DNA of 64,000 bases, taken from Peribacillus sp. FSL P2-0133 (GTDB taxonomy: Bacteria > Bacillota > Bacilli > Bacillales > DSM-1321). Shown here in pieces: positions 45,747 through 55,374 of this stretch. The notes beneath the pieces were generated by a model. It ran no database searches and was not told the origin of the DNA. It saw only the letters and a list, made by a program, of their open reading frames with translations. Made by a program: the position numbers and the translations under genes. Where the stretch lies: assembly GCF_037975445.1 (NCBI RefSeq), contig NZ_CP150254.1:2416001-2480000 (forward strand), written 5' to 3'. Position 1 is the first letter of the stretch, and each line of letters opens with the position of its first letter.

Positions 45747-47141
45747 ATGAACGATAGAAGATTGGTAATTGCGGGTACCGGAAGCGGTGTCGGTAAAACG
45801 ACATTGACCATCGGAATCATGGCAGCCCTCCAGAAGAAAGGCTATACTGTGCAAGGGTTTAAATGTGGTCCTGACTATATTGACCCTACTTATCATACAG
45901 CCGTTACAGGACGGATTTCACGCAATCTTGACAGTTGGATGTTCGAACATGACACTGTCCGAGAAATTCTTACCAAAGCAGGTACCGGAGCTGATATATC
46001 GATCATCGAAGGAGTCATGGGCTTCTTCGATGGCAAAAGTCCTTTATCCAATACAGGATCGACGGCTGAAATCAGCATCATCACGCAAAGCCCTGTCCTG
46101 TTGGTAGTCAACTGTGCCAGCATGGCACGGAGTGCAGCTGCCATCGTAAAAGGATTTCAGGACTTTTCGACCGGTCCGGACATCATTGGTGTAATTGCCA
46201 ATCAAGTGGGAAGTGAAGGGCATTACAAAATTGTCAAATCAGCCATTGAGCAAGAGTGTGATGTACCGGTGCTGGGTTATATGAAGCGGGAAATGGATAT
46301 TGATATTCCAAGCCGTCATTTGGGTTTAATTCCTGCTATTGAACGCGGGGAACTAAATCCGTTTTTCGATAAGCTTGCACAATTAGTCATGGAAACGATC
46401 GATATCGATCAGTTGTACCGTTTATCCAAGACAAGCTCCGTTTCCAGTGGAAACTCAAATATATTTCAACCCCAAAATGAAAAGGAAGTGTGCATTGCCG
46501 TCGCAAAAGATGCAGCCTTCAATTTTTATTATCAGGAAAACCTTGAGTTGCTTGAAGCATTTGGGGCGAACATCAAGTATTTTTCTCCATTAAAAGGGGA
46601 TGAAGTTCCATTGGATGCTGATGGTTTATACCTTGGAGGCGGTTTTCCTGAGGAATTTGCAGCTGAACTTTCCGGTAACGTGGGTGCTATCAAATCTATC
46701 AGAAGCTCCATTGAAAAGGGGATGCCGACTCTAGCGGAATGTGGCGGTTTCATGTTTTTGAGCAAATCGATTGAAACAACTTCCAAAGAAACGCATCAGA
46801 TGGCAGGTATTATACCGGGCAGGATTAAAATGCAGAAAAAACTTGCAGCACTTGGGTATCGAGAAATTACAGGAACTCCAGGCAATTTTTTGATCAATGA
46901 AATGGAGCAGGCAAAAGGACATGAATTCCACTACTCGACATTCGAAGCGGATGATGATCTTACACATGCTTATGAAGCCAAAGGCAGATTCGGTTCGAAA
47001 CAAGAGGGGTGTGTATTGGGTAACCTTGTTGCTGGGTATACTCACTTTCATTTTGCTTCCAATCCAACACTTGCAAAGAACTGGATCGATGCTTGCTTAA
47101 AACAAAAAAACAGATCTGCCCATGAAACTATCAACAAGTAA
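45747..47141 (+). CDS. cbiA: Cobyrinate a,c-diamide synthase CbiA
   Basis: A 464-residue ATP-dependent amidotransferase. P-loop GTGSGVGKTTL (residues about 11-21), GPDYIDPTYH, DSWMF and EGVMGFFDG belong to the synthetase domain. The C-terminal class-I glutamine amidotransferase domain has LGGGFPEEFA and the nucleophile Cys in AECGGFMFL, and ends with HFHFASNP. It amidates the a and c side chains. ATG follows AAGGAGGGAGAAG. Confidence 0.96.
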   Translation: MNDRRLVIAGTGSGVGKTTLTIGIMAALQKKGYTVQGFKCGPDYIDPTYHTAVTGRISRNLDSWMFEHDTVREILTKAGTGADISIIEGVMGFFDGKSPLSNTGSTAEISIITQSPVLLVVNCASMARSAAAIVKGFQDFSTGPDIIGVIANQVGSEGHYKIVKSAIEQECDVPVLGYMKREMDIDIPSRHLGLIPAIERGELNPFFDKLAQLVMETIDIDQLYRLSKTSSVSSGNSNIFQPQNEKEVCIAVAKDAAFNFYYQENLELLEAFGANIKYFSPLKGDEVPLDADGLYLGGGFPEEFAAELSGNVGAIKSIRSSIEKGMPTLAECGGFMFLSKSIETTSKETHQMAGIIPGRIKMQKKLAALGYREITGTPGNFLINEMEQAKGHEFHYSTFEADDDLTHAYEAKGRFGSKQEGCVLGNLVAGYTHFHFASNPTLAKNWIDACLKQKNRSAHETINK

Positions 47142-47176
47142 AAGATATTTTACGAAGATTAAGAGGAGGCGCGAGC

Positions 47177-47986
47177 ATGAAACCGGGAAAAGTTCATCTG
47201 GTCGGTGCGGGTCCCGGAGATCCGAAACTGATTACGGTATATGGACTGGAATGTATCCAAAAGGCGGATGTCATTGCATATGACAGGCTTGTCAATCCAG
47301 AATTATTAACTTATGCAAAAGAAGATGCAGAACTGGTGTATTGCGGGAAATCACCAGGGAAACATCATCTCATTCAAAATGAAATACATGAACTTTTAGT
47401 GGAAAAAGCCTTACAGGGGAAAAACGTTACCCGTCTGAAGGGTGGAGATCCGTTTGTCTTTGGGCGGGGCGGTGAGGAAGCAGAGATACTGGCTGCTAAC
47501 GGGATTGAATATGATATCGTCCCAGGAATCACAGCGGGAATCGCAGCACCGGCTTATGCGGGCATCCCGGTGACCCACCGTGATCATGCCTCAAGTTATG
47601 CGATTGTGACAGGCCATGGCCGTGATTACAAGGGGCAGGATAACCTGAATTGGCAGGCATTGGCTCAGGGCATCGATACCATCGCCTTTTATATGGGAAT
47701 AGGTAATATGCCGTTTATCTGTGAAAAATTGATGGAGCATGGCAGGGACGGCAATACGCCAGTGGCTGTCATTGAATGGGGCACGACTGATAAACAAAGG
47801 ACGATTACCGGTACTTTGAATTCGATTTCTTTGAAGGCTATAAAAGAAGAAATTCAAAATCCATCAATCTTTCTAGTAGGGGATGTCGTCCAATTAAGAG
47901 AAAAAATCCAATGGTTTGAAAGAGTGATTGATTCAAAGTCCATAATTGAAGGGAATGAGTCGGAATGTCCATCATTCAAGAATTGA
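47177..47986 (+). CDS. cobA: Uroporphyrinogen-III C-methyltransferase (SUMT)
   Basis: A 269-residue SUMT. HLVGAGPGDPKLITVYGLE, AYDRLVNPELL, RLKGGDPFVFGRGGEEAE and VPGITAGIAAPAYAGIPVTHRD are diagnostic. It makes precorrin-2, the entry compound of the pathway. ATG 47177 follows AGAGGAGG. Its 3' end overlaps cbiY by 22 bases. No precorrin-2 dehydrogenase is in this operon, so that step must come from elsewhere (for example a sirC/ylnF gene). Confidence 0.95.
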   Translation: MKPGKVHLVGAGPGDPKLITVYGLECIQKADVIAYDRLVNPELLTYAKEDAELVYCGKSPGKHHLIQNEIHELLVEKALQGKNVTRLKGGDPFVFGRGGEEAEILAANGIEYDIVPGITAGIAAPAYAGIPVTHRDHASSYAIVTGHGRDYKGQDNLNWQALAQGIDTIAFYMGIGNMPFICEKLMEHGRDGNTPVAVIEWGTTDKQRTITGTLNSISLKAIKEEIQNPSIFLVGDVVQLREKIQWFERVIDSKSIIEGNESECPSFKN

Positions 47987-48528
47987 AGGAACGCAGGGCA
48001 ATAAGGAATTACGAAGAAAAAGAAGTGGAAGACCAAAAAATCAGGCAGCTATTGGAAGCGGCTACCTATGCCCCTAACGACCGATTGCGTGAACCTTGGA
48101 GTTTTTATGTAATCAAGGGAGAAGCGAAGCACCGTTATGAAAGATTGGCAGAAAGGTATTTACATGAACGCTTCCCGACCAAACCAAAATTGATTGAAAG
48201 TTCACTGGAAGTTGTAAAGACGACACCGCTAATAATTGTCGTGACTGCCGATATTTTGCCTGATGATCCAGATTCATCCGAAGACAATGTATTTGCTTCT
48301 TGTTGTGCCGTTCATTCGATGTGGCTTGCCGCAAAAGAACTTGGTCTCGGCTTCGTTTGGCGCACTAGAGGAGTGGGTCTTGTCAGGGATGAACGCCTGC
48401 ACGAATTTATCGGTTCACCGGAAAACAAAAAAGTGATCAGCACCATTTTTGTCGGATACCCTAAAGGCGATCAACCGGTTCCTGCTACTAAAAGGACTTC
48501 ATACATAGAAAAAACAGTTTGGCTATGA
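47965..48528 (+). CDS. cbiY: Nitroreductase-family protein (CbiY)
   Basis: A 187-residue FMN-binding nitroreductase-like protein with IQELKERRAIRNYEEKEV at the N-terminus (FMN phosphate Arg-Arg region), APNDRLREPWSFYVI, and a C-terminal FVGYPKGD. The position matches cbiY of the B. megaterium operon. It may reduce cobalt in the corrin ring before adenosylation, or act like BluB, but the function is unproven; neighbouring btuR favours the first idea. Confidence 0.82.
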   Translation: MSIIQELKERRAIRNYEEKEVEDQKIRQLLEAATYAPNDRLREPWSFYVIKGEAKHRYERLAERYLHERFPTKPKLIESSLEVVKTTPLIIVVTADILPDDPDSSEDNVFASCCAVHSMWLAAKELGLGFVWRTRGVGLVRDERLHEFIGSPENKKVISTIFVGYPKGDQPVPATKRTSYIEKTVWL

Positions 48529-48542
48529 AGGTAGGTGAGTGA

Positions 48543-49079
48543 GTGGCACGCAGAGGATTAATGCTTATTTATACAGGAAACGGGAAAGGGAAGACGACTG
48601 CCTCATTAGGGGTGACTTTGAGGGCAATCGGCAGAGGAATGAATGTCAAATACCTTCAGTTCATAAAATCTCCAGAGCGTACATATGGGGAAGCATTGGC
48701 TTTGAAAAAATTAGGAGTTGAAATGGAGCAGCTAGGTATTGGTTTTACATGGACCAAAACTCCAGAAGAGCATCGCAACGCATTATCGTTGGCTTGGGAA
48801 AAGGCGAGACTGGCCCTTAGTGATCCCGGCATTGATTTACTTGTTTTGGATGAGTTGAACAATGCATTGGCGATTTCCAAATTCCCGATTGAAGATGTCT
48901 TGCCATTGACTGAAGTCATCGATGCGATTCGAAATCGTCCCGCTCATATGCATGTAGTCATTACCGGCAGGGATGCCAAGCCAGAGCTTATGGAAATGGC
49001 CGATTTGGTTTCAACGATTGAGGCGACCAAGCATTATTATGACGAGGGCATCGGCGCTGTCAAAGGATTAGAGTTTTAA
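48543..49079 (+). CDS. btuR: Cob(I)alamin adenosyltransferase, CobO/BtuR type
   Basis: A 178-residue adenosyltransferase from GTG 48543, preceded by AAGGTAGGTGAG. P-loop YTGNGKGKTTASLG (residues 11-24), LVLDELNNALA and VITGRDAKPELMEMADLVS are the CobO/BtuR motifs. It attaches the adenosyl group to the corrinoid cobalt. It lies between cbiY and cbiP with short gaps. Confidence 0.95.
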   Translation: MARRGLMLIYTGNGKGKTTASLGVTLRAIGRGMNVKYLQFIKSPERTYGEALALKKLGVEMEQLGIGFTWTKTPEEHRNALSLAWEKARLALSDPGIDLLVLDELNNALAISKFPIEDVLPLTEVIDAIRNRPAHMHVVITGRDAKPELMEMADLVSTIEATKHYYDEGIGAVKGLEF

Positions 49080-49092
49080 GGGGGTGAGCGTA

Positions 49093-50610
49093 ATGAAGGC
49101 ACGATCCATCATGATACAAGGGACGTCGTCTGATGTAGGGAAAAGTTTGATTTGTACGGCATTTTGCCGGGTATTTTCCAATAAAGGATTACGTGTCGTC
49201 CCATTCAAATCACAAAACATGGCTTTGAATTCTTATGTAACCTTGGATGGCGGTGAAATCGGACGGGCTCAGGGAGTACAGGCGGAAGCAGCACGGATCA
49301 CGGCAACGACCGATATGAATCCGATATTACTGAAACCTAAGCAGGATATGGTTTCGGAAGTCATCGTGCACGGAAAGCATTTTCTTGATATGAATGCAAA
49401 AAGCTATCGGTCCCAATTTGTCCAGGAAGCCATGCCCATCATCCGTAAATCGGTCGAAAAACTTCAAGAAGACTATGACATCATCGTACTCGAAGGGGCA
49501 GGAAGTCCGGCTGAAATTAACCTTAAGGACCGGGATATAGCGAATATGCGAATGGCTAAACTCACGGATGCGGCTGTCATTTTGGTGGCCGATATTGATC
49601 GTGGTGGAGTATTTGCGTCCATCATCGGCACACTTGCTTTATTGGATCAAGATGAACGAGATAGTGTAAAGGGGATCATCATCAATAAATTTCGTGGCAT
49701 GCGTGAATTGTTGGACGATGGCATTGAATGGGTCGAAAAGGAAACCGGGATTCCGGTTCTCGGGGTGCTGCCCTATCTTGACGTGAATATTGAAGCGGAA
49801 GATTCACTTGCCCTCTCTTCCTTGCGTTTTAAAAAACCTAAAAAGGCTGAGTTTCCGATCGATGTAGCCGTCTTGAGATTTCCACGGATCTCCAATTTTA
49901 CAGATGTGGATCCTTTTTTTGATGAACCCGGAGTAGGTGTCCGCCTAGTAAGCAGTGTCCATGAGATAGGTAATCCCGATCTGCTTATTTTGCCTGGTAC
50001 AAAAAACACGATGGAAGATTTAAAGTGGTTGAATCGTATGGGGATGGATCGGGCCATCAATGAATTGCGGAAACAAGGAACGATGATATTTGGCATATGC
50101 GGCGGTTTTCAAATGCTAGGGACTAAACTTTTCGATCCTGACGCGGTCGAAGGTGACGGTGAGAACGCAGATGGGCTCTCGCTTCTTCCGGTGGAAACCG
50201 TATTTCAAGCAGAAAAGAAAACGGTACAAATGGAAGGTGTCCTTTCTGCCGGGATAATGGAAGGTCAAATGAATCTTAACGGTTTCGAAATACATTTGGG
50301 CAGAACGACATTGAAGTCGCAAGTAAGGCCCTTTCTTTTATTGAAGGATGGAAGAGAGGATGGAGCCATTTCCAATGACAACAAAGTAATGGGAACATAT
50401 CTTCATGGGATATTCCATAATCGCTTGTTCACTAGATTACTAGTTAACCAAATTCGACGGAACAAGGGGTTGGAAGAAGTGAAGGAAAACGTCCAAAGCG
50501 ACTCGGAGCGTAGGGAGGAAGCGTACAATCTCTTGGCATCCCATTTGGAGGAAAACATTGATATGGATACCATCTATCAATGGCTGCAGCTGGAAACTGC
50601 AGAAAATTAA
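49093..50610 (+). CDS. cbiP: Cobyric acid synthase CbiP (CobQ)
   Basis: A 505-residue amidotransferase from ATG 49093 (GTG 49084 overlaps the AAGGGGGTGAG site). It has a P-loop-like QGTSSDVGKSLICTAFCR, PFKSQNMALNSYVT, EGAGSPAEINL, and a glutamine amidotransferase domain with Cys in FGICGGFQMLG and the catalytic His in GTYLHGIFHN. It amidates four side chains of adenosyl-cobyrinate diamide. It ends the operon; aminopropanol attachment and lower-loop genes (cbiB, cobU, cobS) are not here. Confidence 0.96.
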   Translation: MKARSIMIQGTSSDVGKSLICTAFCRVFSNKGLRVVPFKSQNMALNSYVTLDGGEIGRAQGVQAEAARITATTDMNPILLKPKQDMVSEVIVHGKHFLDMNAKSYRSQFVQEAMPIIRKSVEKLQEDYDIIVLEGAGSPAEINLKDRDIANMRMAKLTDAAVILVADIDRGGVFASIIGTLALLDQDERDSVKGIIINKFRGMRELLDDGIEWVEKETGIPVLGVLPYLDVNIEAEDSLALSSLRFKKPKKAEFPIDVAVLRFPRISNFTDVDPFFDEPGVGVRLVSSVHEIGNPDLLILPGTKNTMEDLKWLNRMGMDRAINELRKQGTMIFGICGGFQMLGTKLFDPDAVEGDGENADGLSLLPVETVFQAEKKTVQMEGVLSAGIMEGQMNLNGFEIHLGRTTLKSQVRPFLLLKDGREDGAISNDNKVMGTYLHGIFHNRLFTRLLVNQIRRNKGLEEVKENVQSDSERREEAYNLLASHLEENIDMDTIYQWLQLETAEN

Positions 50611-50759
50611 TGTTAATCAAAGCCCTTTTAACTTCAAAAAAGATCAATTTAGAGCTACAATTCCTTTTATTTAGCCATAATAAGTGACAGAGGCATACAA
50701 GATATGTTATGTTGTCTTCTCTACATACTTTATACAAAATAAAAGGATGAGGTGTTCAT

Positions 50760-51032
50760 ATGAATAAAACAGAATTAGTGAGCAGTGTTGCAGCACAAGC
50801 TGAACTGACAAAAGACGAAGCAAAAAAAGTTGTGGATGCATTGTTTGAAACAATCACGGCTACACTTGCTAAAGAAGAAAAAATCCAATTAGTTGGTTTT
50901 GGTACATTTGAAGTGCGTGACCGTGCTGCCCGTACAGGAAGAAACCCGCAAACTGGCGAAGAAATACAAATTGCAGCTAGTAAAGTACCTGCTTTTAAAG
51001 CAGGTAAGGAATTAAAAGAAGCTGTAAAATAA
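50760..51032 (+). CDS. HU-family DNA-binding protein
   Basis: A 90-residue HU protein: [27 protein letters not shown] at the N-terminus, the core [24 protein letters not shown], and [10 protein letters not shown] at the C-terminus. HU bends DNA and shapes the nucleoid as a dimer. It resembles the Bacillus HBsu protein and may be a second copy since it is outside the usual spoIVA-mtrB context. ATG follows AGGATGAGGTG. A strong terminator follows. Confidence 0.95.
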   Translation: MNKTELVSSVAAQAELTKDEAKKVVDALFETITATLAKEEKIQLVGFGTFEVRDRAARTGRNPQTGEEIQIAASKVPAFKAGKELKEAVK

Positions 51033-51388
51033 ATGATGAACGAAGAAAAAACCTGGCGATGCAATGTTCGCCAGGTTTTTTCTGTTTACTTTACTTTCAA
51101 TTAACCCGGTTAATCTTTAATGGAAAGATAAAAAACGGTTTGTCATCTGGTGAGGCAAGATATTTTTTTGAAAAGGCCATTAAGCGTCTCTTTAATTGGT
51201 TGTTTTTTATAGGCCATTTTTCATTTGATCAACTATGAAATATGCCGACTCCATGAAAAAAATAAGCAGTAATGGAATGTAACACAAATGAAAAAAAATT
51301 ATAGTACTTATTAATAAGGTTTATACTGTGACTATGTTAGGCTAAATGAATAACCAGCTTTAAAACCAAAATAAAAGAGGTGAAATAA
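51033..51388. other. 356-base gap with terminator
   Basis: After the hup terminator (51046-51081), bases 51082-51388 are AT-rich with no gene I can support. The promoter of the small Arg/Ser-rich peptide should lie in the last 100 bases, but no clear vegetative -35/-10 pair is visible, so a sporulation or other sigma factor is possible. Confidence 0.5.
51046..51081. terminator. Intrinsic terminator after the HU gene
   Basis: AAAAAACCTGGCGA and TCGCCAGGTTTTTT form a perfect 14-bp stem with an 8-base loop, with A and T runs on the two sides. Confidence 0.95.
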
Positions 51389-51553
51389 ATGCTGAAGAAA
51401 ATAATGAAAAAAATCAAACAACTTTCCCAAGGAAGCAGTGAGCGAAGACATGGTCATTATCGCCGAGGCAGCAGCAGCAGCCGAGGGTATAAAAGGTATC
51501 CCATGAGTGGAAGTGACCGCTACAAGAGAAAGGGGCGTGGCAGCAGCAGCTAA
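51389..51553 (+). CDS. 54-residue Arg/Lys/Ser-rich peptide
   Basis: An ATG frame of 54 codons behind AAGAGGTGAAATAA. The product is very basic: MLKKIMKKIKQL at the start, then two RG/RK segments each ending in a run of four serines (RRGSSSSRGYKRY and RKGRGSSSS). It has no membrane helix. Its stop overlaps the kinase stop on the other strand, so the two genes are exactly tail to tail. Basic Ser-rich sequence next to a Ser/Thr kinase suggests a substrate or partner, as in basic Ser-rich spore-coat proteins; this is inference. I do not recognise the family. Confidence 0.65.
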   Translation: MLKKIMKKIKQLSQGSSERRHGHYRRGSSSSRGYKRYPMSGSDRYKRKGRGSSS

Positions 51554-52335
51554 TTCAATTTCTTTGACTTCAATGCAGCCTGCAGGTCCATTGAGATTTC
51601 TTTAATATCTGAATAAGGTTCTTGGATGCTTAATAACCTTTTCAGTATATGCACGGTTTCTTTTTCTAACGAAAGCTCTTCTGTCCAAGGAAGAGCCTTT
51701 TTACTTTTGGAAGCGTATGTCGTATAAAGTACATATAGAAGTATTTCCCCCAAGTCGTAAAAATCCTGCCTTTTCAGCTGTAAAACGGAGTCTTTTGCGA
51801 GATCGGCCGAATTGATCATTTTGGACAAACCAAAGTCTATCAAAATGGGCTGATGGTTCTTAAGTAAAATATTTGGAATACGTAAATCTTGATGGCAAAT
51901 GTCATGGTCATGTAGATAAGATACTAAACCGGCCAGCTCATCCAGAAAAAATAGAGACTCTTTCTCATTGAACGTTAATTGATTCAAGAAAATATGGTCT
52001 TCTAAATTATCCCCTTCTATAAAATCCATCACAAAATATACATTTCCGTCATGTGAAAATTTCTCGTGAAATTTGGGGATGTTTTTGTGGTTTAACTTTC
52101 GTAATATGGAGATTTCATTTTCAAACTGTCTCAGTTCTTTTTTGCTGCGGCGTTTACTTTTCCGGAGCTGCTTGATCACTTTATTTTCATTCATTTTCAA
52201 ATCATCGCAAAGGTAAACAATACCGTAGCTTCCTGTACCGATTACAGTTTTCACCTCGTAACGGTCATTCAAAACCACTCCTTTTTTAAAAGGAATATCC
52301 ACAAAGAATTGGTAGATCTTTCTTAAGGAACGCAA
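51550..52335 (-). CDS. Ser/Thr protein kinase-like protein
   Basis: A Hanks-type kinase domain of about 260 residues: glycine loop GTGSYGIVYL, VIKQL with the ATP Lys, HQDLRIPNILL with the catalytic Asp (HQD rather than HRD), and LIDFGLSK with the metal Asp. It has no membrane segment or PASTA repeats, so it is cytosolic, like the B. subtilis YbdM type. I prefer TTG 52335, preceded by GAGGGAAG; in-frame ATGs at 52362 and 52416 lack ribosome sites. It is convergent with the Arg/Ser-rich peptide gene and divergent from the anthranilate operon. Confidence 0.82.
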   Translation of the reverse strand: MRSLRKIYQFFVDIPFKKGVVLNDRYEVKTVIGTGSYGIVYLCDDLKMNENKVIKQLRKSKRRSKKELRQFENEISILRKLNHKNIPKFHEKFSHDGNVYFVMDFIEGDNLEDHIFLNQLTFNEKESLFFLDELAGLVSYLHDHDICHQDLRIPNILLKNHQPILIDFGLSKMINSADLAKDSVLQLKRQDFYDLGEILLYVLYTTYASKSKKALPWTEELSLEKETVHILKRLLSIQEPYSDIKEISMDLQAALKSKKLN

Positions 52336-52509
52336 AATTGAAACTTCCCTCACCACTTTCATATATTCGAGTCGAAAAAGACCATTATTCATTAAGCTGG
52401 AATTATGAATGATCATGGATAGTTTAACACTGATTTTTGGTAATGCGGTAATGAAAGTCTTTTTTACGATAATTCACAATTAAAAAGAGCTATTAAAAAA
52501 ATTTCCTTA

Positions 52510-52528
52510 AATTTCATATTATGAAATT
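52510..52528. promoter_or_regulatory. 19-bp palindrome upstream of the anthranilate operon promoter
   Basis: AATTTCATATTATGAAATT is a perfect palindrome around a central T. A consensus TATAAT -10 lies at 52557-52562 with a poor -35, so the palindrome sits just upstream of the -35 region, where an activator would act. The IclR-family regulator inside the operon is the best candidate to bind it. A 10-bp palindrome ATGAATTCAT overlaps the start site at 52561-52570. Confidence 0.6.
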
Positions 52529-52594
52529 ATATGATTTTTAAAATTATTAAGTTTACTATAATGAATTCATAATAAAAGAGTAGGAGGTGAAAAG

Positions 52595-53062
52595 ATGGAT
52601 GGGCGTGAGTTAAGAAATTGCTTTGGTAAATTCCCAACCGGAGTCACAATAGTGAGCTGGTTTGATGGGAAAGTTCAAAAGGGCATTACTGTGAATTCAT
52701 TCACCTCGGTTTCCTTGGATCCCCCGCTTGCTTTAATTTCGATTCATAAAGAAGCAAAAGCCTGCACTAGCTTGAAAGATAAATCTTTTACCATTAATAT
52801 TTTGTCGGATGAGCAAGAATCCATTGCATGGCAATTTGCGGGCAGTAAACAGGACACACTTGGAATTGACTGGGATAACAAGGGGATTACGCCAAAAATA
52901 AATGGAAGTGTTGCCTGGATGGAATGCAAACCATGGAGAGAGTTTGAGGCTGGTGATCATGTATTGTTCATCGGTGAGATCCAGGAGTTACATTTCGAAG
53001 ATTTGGAAGCGCTTACTTTTTATCAAGGGAATATGGGGTCTGCTAAACAACTTGTAAAATGA
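52595..53062 (+). CDS. Flavin reductase component of the anthranilate monooxygenase
   Basis: A 155-residue flavin reductase-like protein with the HpaC-type N-terminus [17 protein letters not shown], then [21 protein letters not shown] and a C-terminal [14 protein letters not shown]. It reduces flavin with NAD(P)H and hands it to the oxygenase encoded next. ATG 52595 follows AGGAGGTGAAAAG. Its stop overlaps an ATG of the next frame. It is the first gene of the operon. Confidence 0.9.
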   Translation: MDGRELRNCFGKFPTGVTIVSWFDGKVQKGITVNSFTSVSLDPPLALISIHKEAKACTSLKDKSFTINILSDEQESIAWQFAGSKQDTLGIDWDNKGITPKINGSVAWMECKPWREFEAGDHVLFIGEIQELHFEDLEALTFYQGNMGSAKQLVK

Positions 53063-53073
53063 GGGGGATTCTT

Positions 53074-54555
53074 ATGGGCATTAAAACCGGTGAAGAATAT
53101 ATTAATAGAATTAAATCGAGAAAGCCAGAAGTCTGGCTTGGTGGAAGAGTGGTTGAGGATATTTATAATGAGCCAATTTTTAAGCAGCCGATACAAGAAA
53201 TTGCGAAGTTGTATGACATTCAACATGACCCGGAATATCAAGATGAAATCACCCACATTTGCAAAGAGACTGGTGAACGTGTTAACAATGCTTTCTTATT
53301 CCCGAAGACATCGGAGGATCTGCAAAAAAGAAGTAAATTATTTGAAGTGTATGCAAGGATGACATATGGGCTAATGGGGAGAACGCCTGACTTTTTAAAT
53401 GTCGTGGTCACTTCCATGGCACATAATTCCTGGTTTCTTGATAAATACAACAAAGACTGGTCTAAGAACATCAAGGATTATTATGCCTATATTCGTGACA
53501 ATGATTTATTCTTGACGCATGCAATCATTAATCCTCAAAATGATCGAAGCAAGCAATCTCATGAACAAAAAGAAACATATACCCACCTAGGGACTGTTGA
53601 GGAAAGAGAAGAAGGGATACTTGTTCGGGGTGCAAAGATGTTAGCAACGCTGGCACCGATTACAGATGAGGTGATTATCTATTCTTTCCCAGGATTCACA
53701 CCAGGGGATGAACGTCATGCGGTAGCATTTGCACTGCCGATCGATACGCCTGGACTGCGCATAATCTGCCGGGAACCAATGCAGGACGGAACACGCTCGA
53801 TGTTTGACCATCCACTGGCCTCCCGCTATGAGGAAATGGATGCCCTGCTTGTATTTAATGATGTTCTGGTTCCTTGGAATCGTGTCTTCTTATACAACAA
53901 TGTGGAGGCGGCAAACCGCTTGTATCCAATGACGGGAATCGCTGAACAGCCTGCTCACCAATCAGGCGTGCGTGGATATATTAAAATGGCATTTGCCGTT
54001 GAAGTCGCTTGTAAAGTGGCAGACTCTATCGGAGTCGATGGATTCCTGCATGTACAGCGTGATTTGGGTGAACTTGTTCAATCTGTGGAAGTCATCCGTT
54101 CACTGCTTCGGGTAGCGGAATATGAGTACACGATTAATGACTACGGTGAGGCCCGGCCAAATCCGGATGCATTGGAAACGATTCGCGGTTTCCTTCCGGA
54201 GATGTATCCACGTGCCATAGAGGTTATCCAGACCATTGGAGCTGGAGGGCTGTTGATGTCTCCGACAGGGGCCGACTTTGATAATCCCGAATTGCGCATT
54301 GATCTCGATAAATATTATGGAGGACGTAGCGGGGTTTCAGCGGAAGAGCGCGTTCGCGTGTTTAAACTTGCTTGGGATTTATGCGGGGAAGCGTTTGGAC
54401 AGCGCCTCCTTCAATACGAGCGCTATTACACGGGAGATCCAGTACGGAAAAGAGCCATTTTTTATAATAAATATAAGAAAAACAACAACTTTAACATGGT
54501 TGATGAAGTGCTTAACAAACCGATGCAAGTAGCCATAGATGCGGTTAACCAGTAA
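53074..54555 (+). CDS. Flavin-dependent monooxygenase (HpaB family), probable anthranilate 3-monooxygenase
   Basis: A 493-residue protein of the 4-hydroxyphenylacetate 3-monooxygenase (HpaB/PvcC) family: [21 protein letters not shown] at the N-terminus, TYTHLG-type flavin contact segment ([11 protein letters not shown]), [11 protein letters not shown], and a C-terminal [11 protein letters not shown]. Family members hydroxylate an aromatic ring ortho to an existing group using reduced FAD from a partner reductase. All downstream genes process 3-hydroxyanthranilate, so anthranilate is the likely substrate, as reported for Geobacillus thermodenitrificans NG80-2. ATG 53074 follows AGGGGG; ATG 53059 overlaps the reductase stop. 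Confidence 0.88.
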   Translation: MGIKTGEEYINRIKSRKPEVWLGGRVVEDIYNEPIFKQPIQEIAKLYDIQHDPEYQDEITHICKETGERVNNAFLFPKTSEDLQKRSKLFEVYARMTYGLMGRTPDFLNVVVTSMAHNSWFLDKYNKDWSKNIKDYYAYIRDNDLFLTHAIINPQNDRSKQSHEQKETYTHLGTVEEREEGILVRGAKMLATLAPITDEVIIYSFPGFTPGDERHAVAFALPIDTPGLRIICREPMQDGTRSMFDHPLASRYEEMDALLVFNDVLVPWNRVFLYNNVEAANRLYPMTGIAEQPAHQSGVRGYIKMAFAVEVACKVADSIGVDGFLHVQRDLGELVQSVEVIRSLLRVAEYEYTINDYGEARPNPDALETIRGFLPEMYPRAIEVIQTIGAGGLLMSPTGADFDNPELRIDLDKYYGGRSGVSAEERVRVFKLAWDLCGEAFGQRLLQYERYYTGDPVRKRAIFYNKYKKNNNFNMVDEVLNKPMQVAIDAVNQ

Positions 54556-54586
54556 TTTTAATAGTTGAATGGGGAGGGGGGCCGTC

Positions 54587-55336
54587 ATGATTTCGTCCGT
54601 TGAGAAGCTTATAAAGATACTTGATTTATTCACTAATGAAGAACCCGCACTTGGAAATAAGGAAATAGCTGAAAAATTGAATATGAGTCCAAGCTCATCT
54701 CATCATCTAGTGAAAACGATGTGCAAGGAAGGGATGCTGATCCAAGGCAAAGATCGAAAGTACCGGCTTGGATGGAAGTTACTTGAGTGGAGCAGTAAAG
54801 TCATGTATCAGCAGGATATTCATTATGAGGCAGGTCCAATTATCAGTAATCTTGTCCTGCAATTTAAAGGTAATTCTCACATCGGTATGTTTCACGAAGG
54901 CGAAGTCAGGTTTGTGATGAAAATGTCGTCCCCTCATGCCGAGCATATGACCACATATATAGGAGCAAGAAAACCAGCTCATTGTACGAGCAGCGGGAAA
55001 GTATTACTTGCCTTTAACCCATCCTTTATTCAGCCTACGCTTGCAAAAGGGCTATTGAAGCACTCAACTAACACGATTACTTGCATCAACCAATTGAATG
55101 AAGAATTAAAGGACATCCGCAAACAAGGATTTGCGATTAGTGATGATGAAAATGATTATGGTTTATATGGCGTTGCAGCACCCATTAAATCCTATAATGG
55201 CCAAGTTATTGCAGCACTTAACCTTGTCGGGGATCGAAATTATATGATTGGGAAAGAAAAAACGAGAATTATTCAGTCTGTAATACGATCGGCACAAATG
55301 ATTTCAAAACAAGTAGGTTATATGTCGTTAATGTGA
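54587..55336 (+). CDS. IclR-family regulator of the anthranilate operon
   Basis: A 249-residue IclR regulator. The N-terminal winged helix (SVEKLIKILDLF, NKEIAEKLNMSPSSSHHLVKT) is followed by the effector domain with HEGEVRFVMK, IGARKPAHCTSSGKVLLAF and the C-terminal YGVAAPI. ATG 54587 follows GGGGAGGGGGG. Lying inside the operon, it probably controls it and senses anthranilate, 3-hydroxyanthranilate or a later intermediate. The palindrome at 52510 is the likely site. Confidence 0.9.
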   Translation: MISSVEKLIKILDLFTNEEPALGNKEIAEKLNMSPSSSHHLVKTMCKEGMLIQGKDRKYRLGWKLLEWSSKVMYQQDIHYEAGPIISNLVLQFKGNSHIGMFHEGEVRFVMKMSSPHAEHMTTYIGARKPAHCTSSGKVLLAFNPSFIQPTLAKGLLKHSTNTITCINQLNEELKDIRKQGFAISDDENDYGLYGVAAPIKSYNGQVIAALNLVGDRNYMIGKEKTRIIQSVIRSAQMISKQVGYMSLM

Positions 55337-55374
55337 ATTTTCGGACTATTAAGAAAAATGGAGGTAGTTTATTT

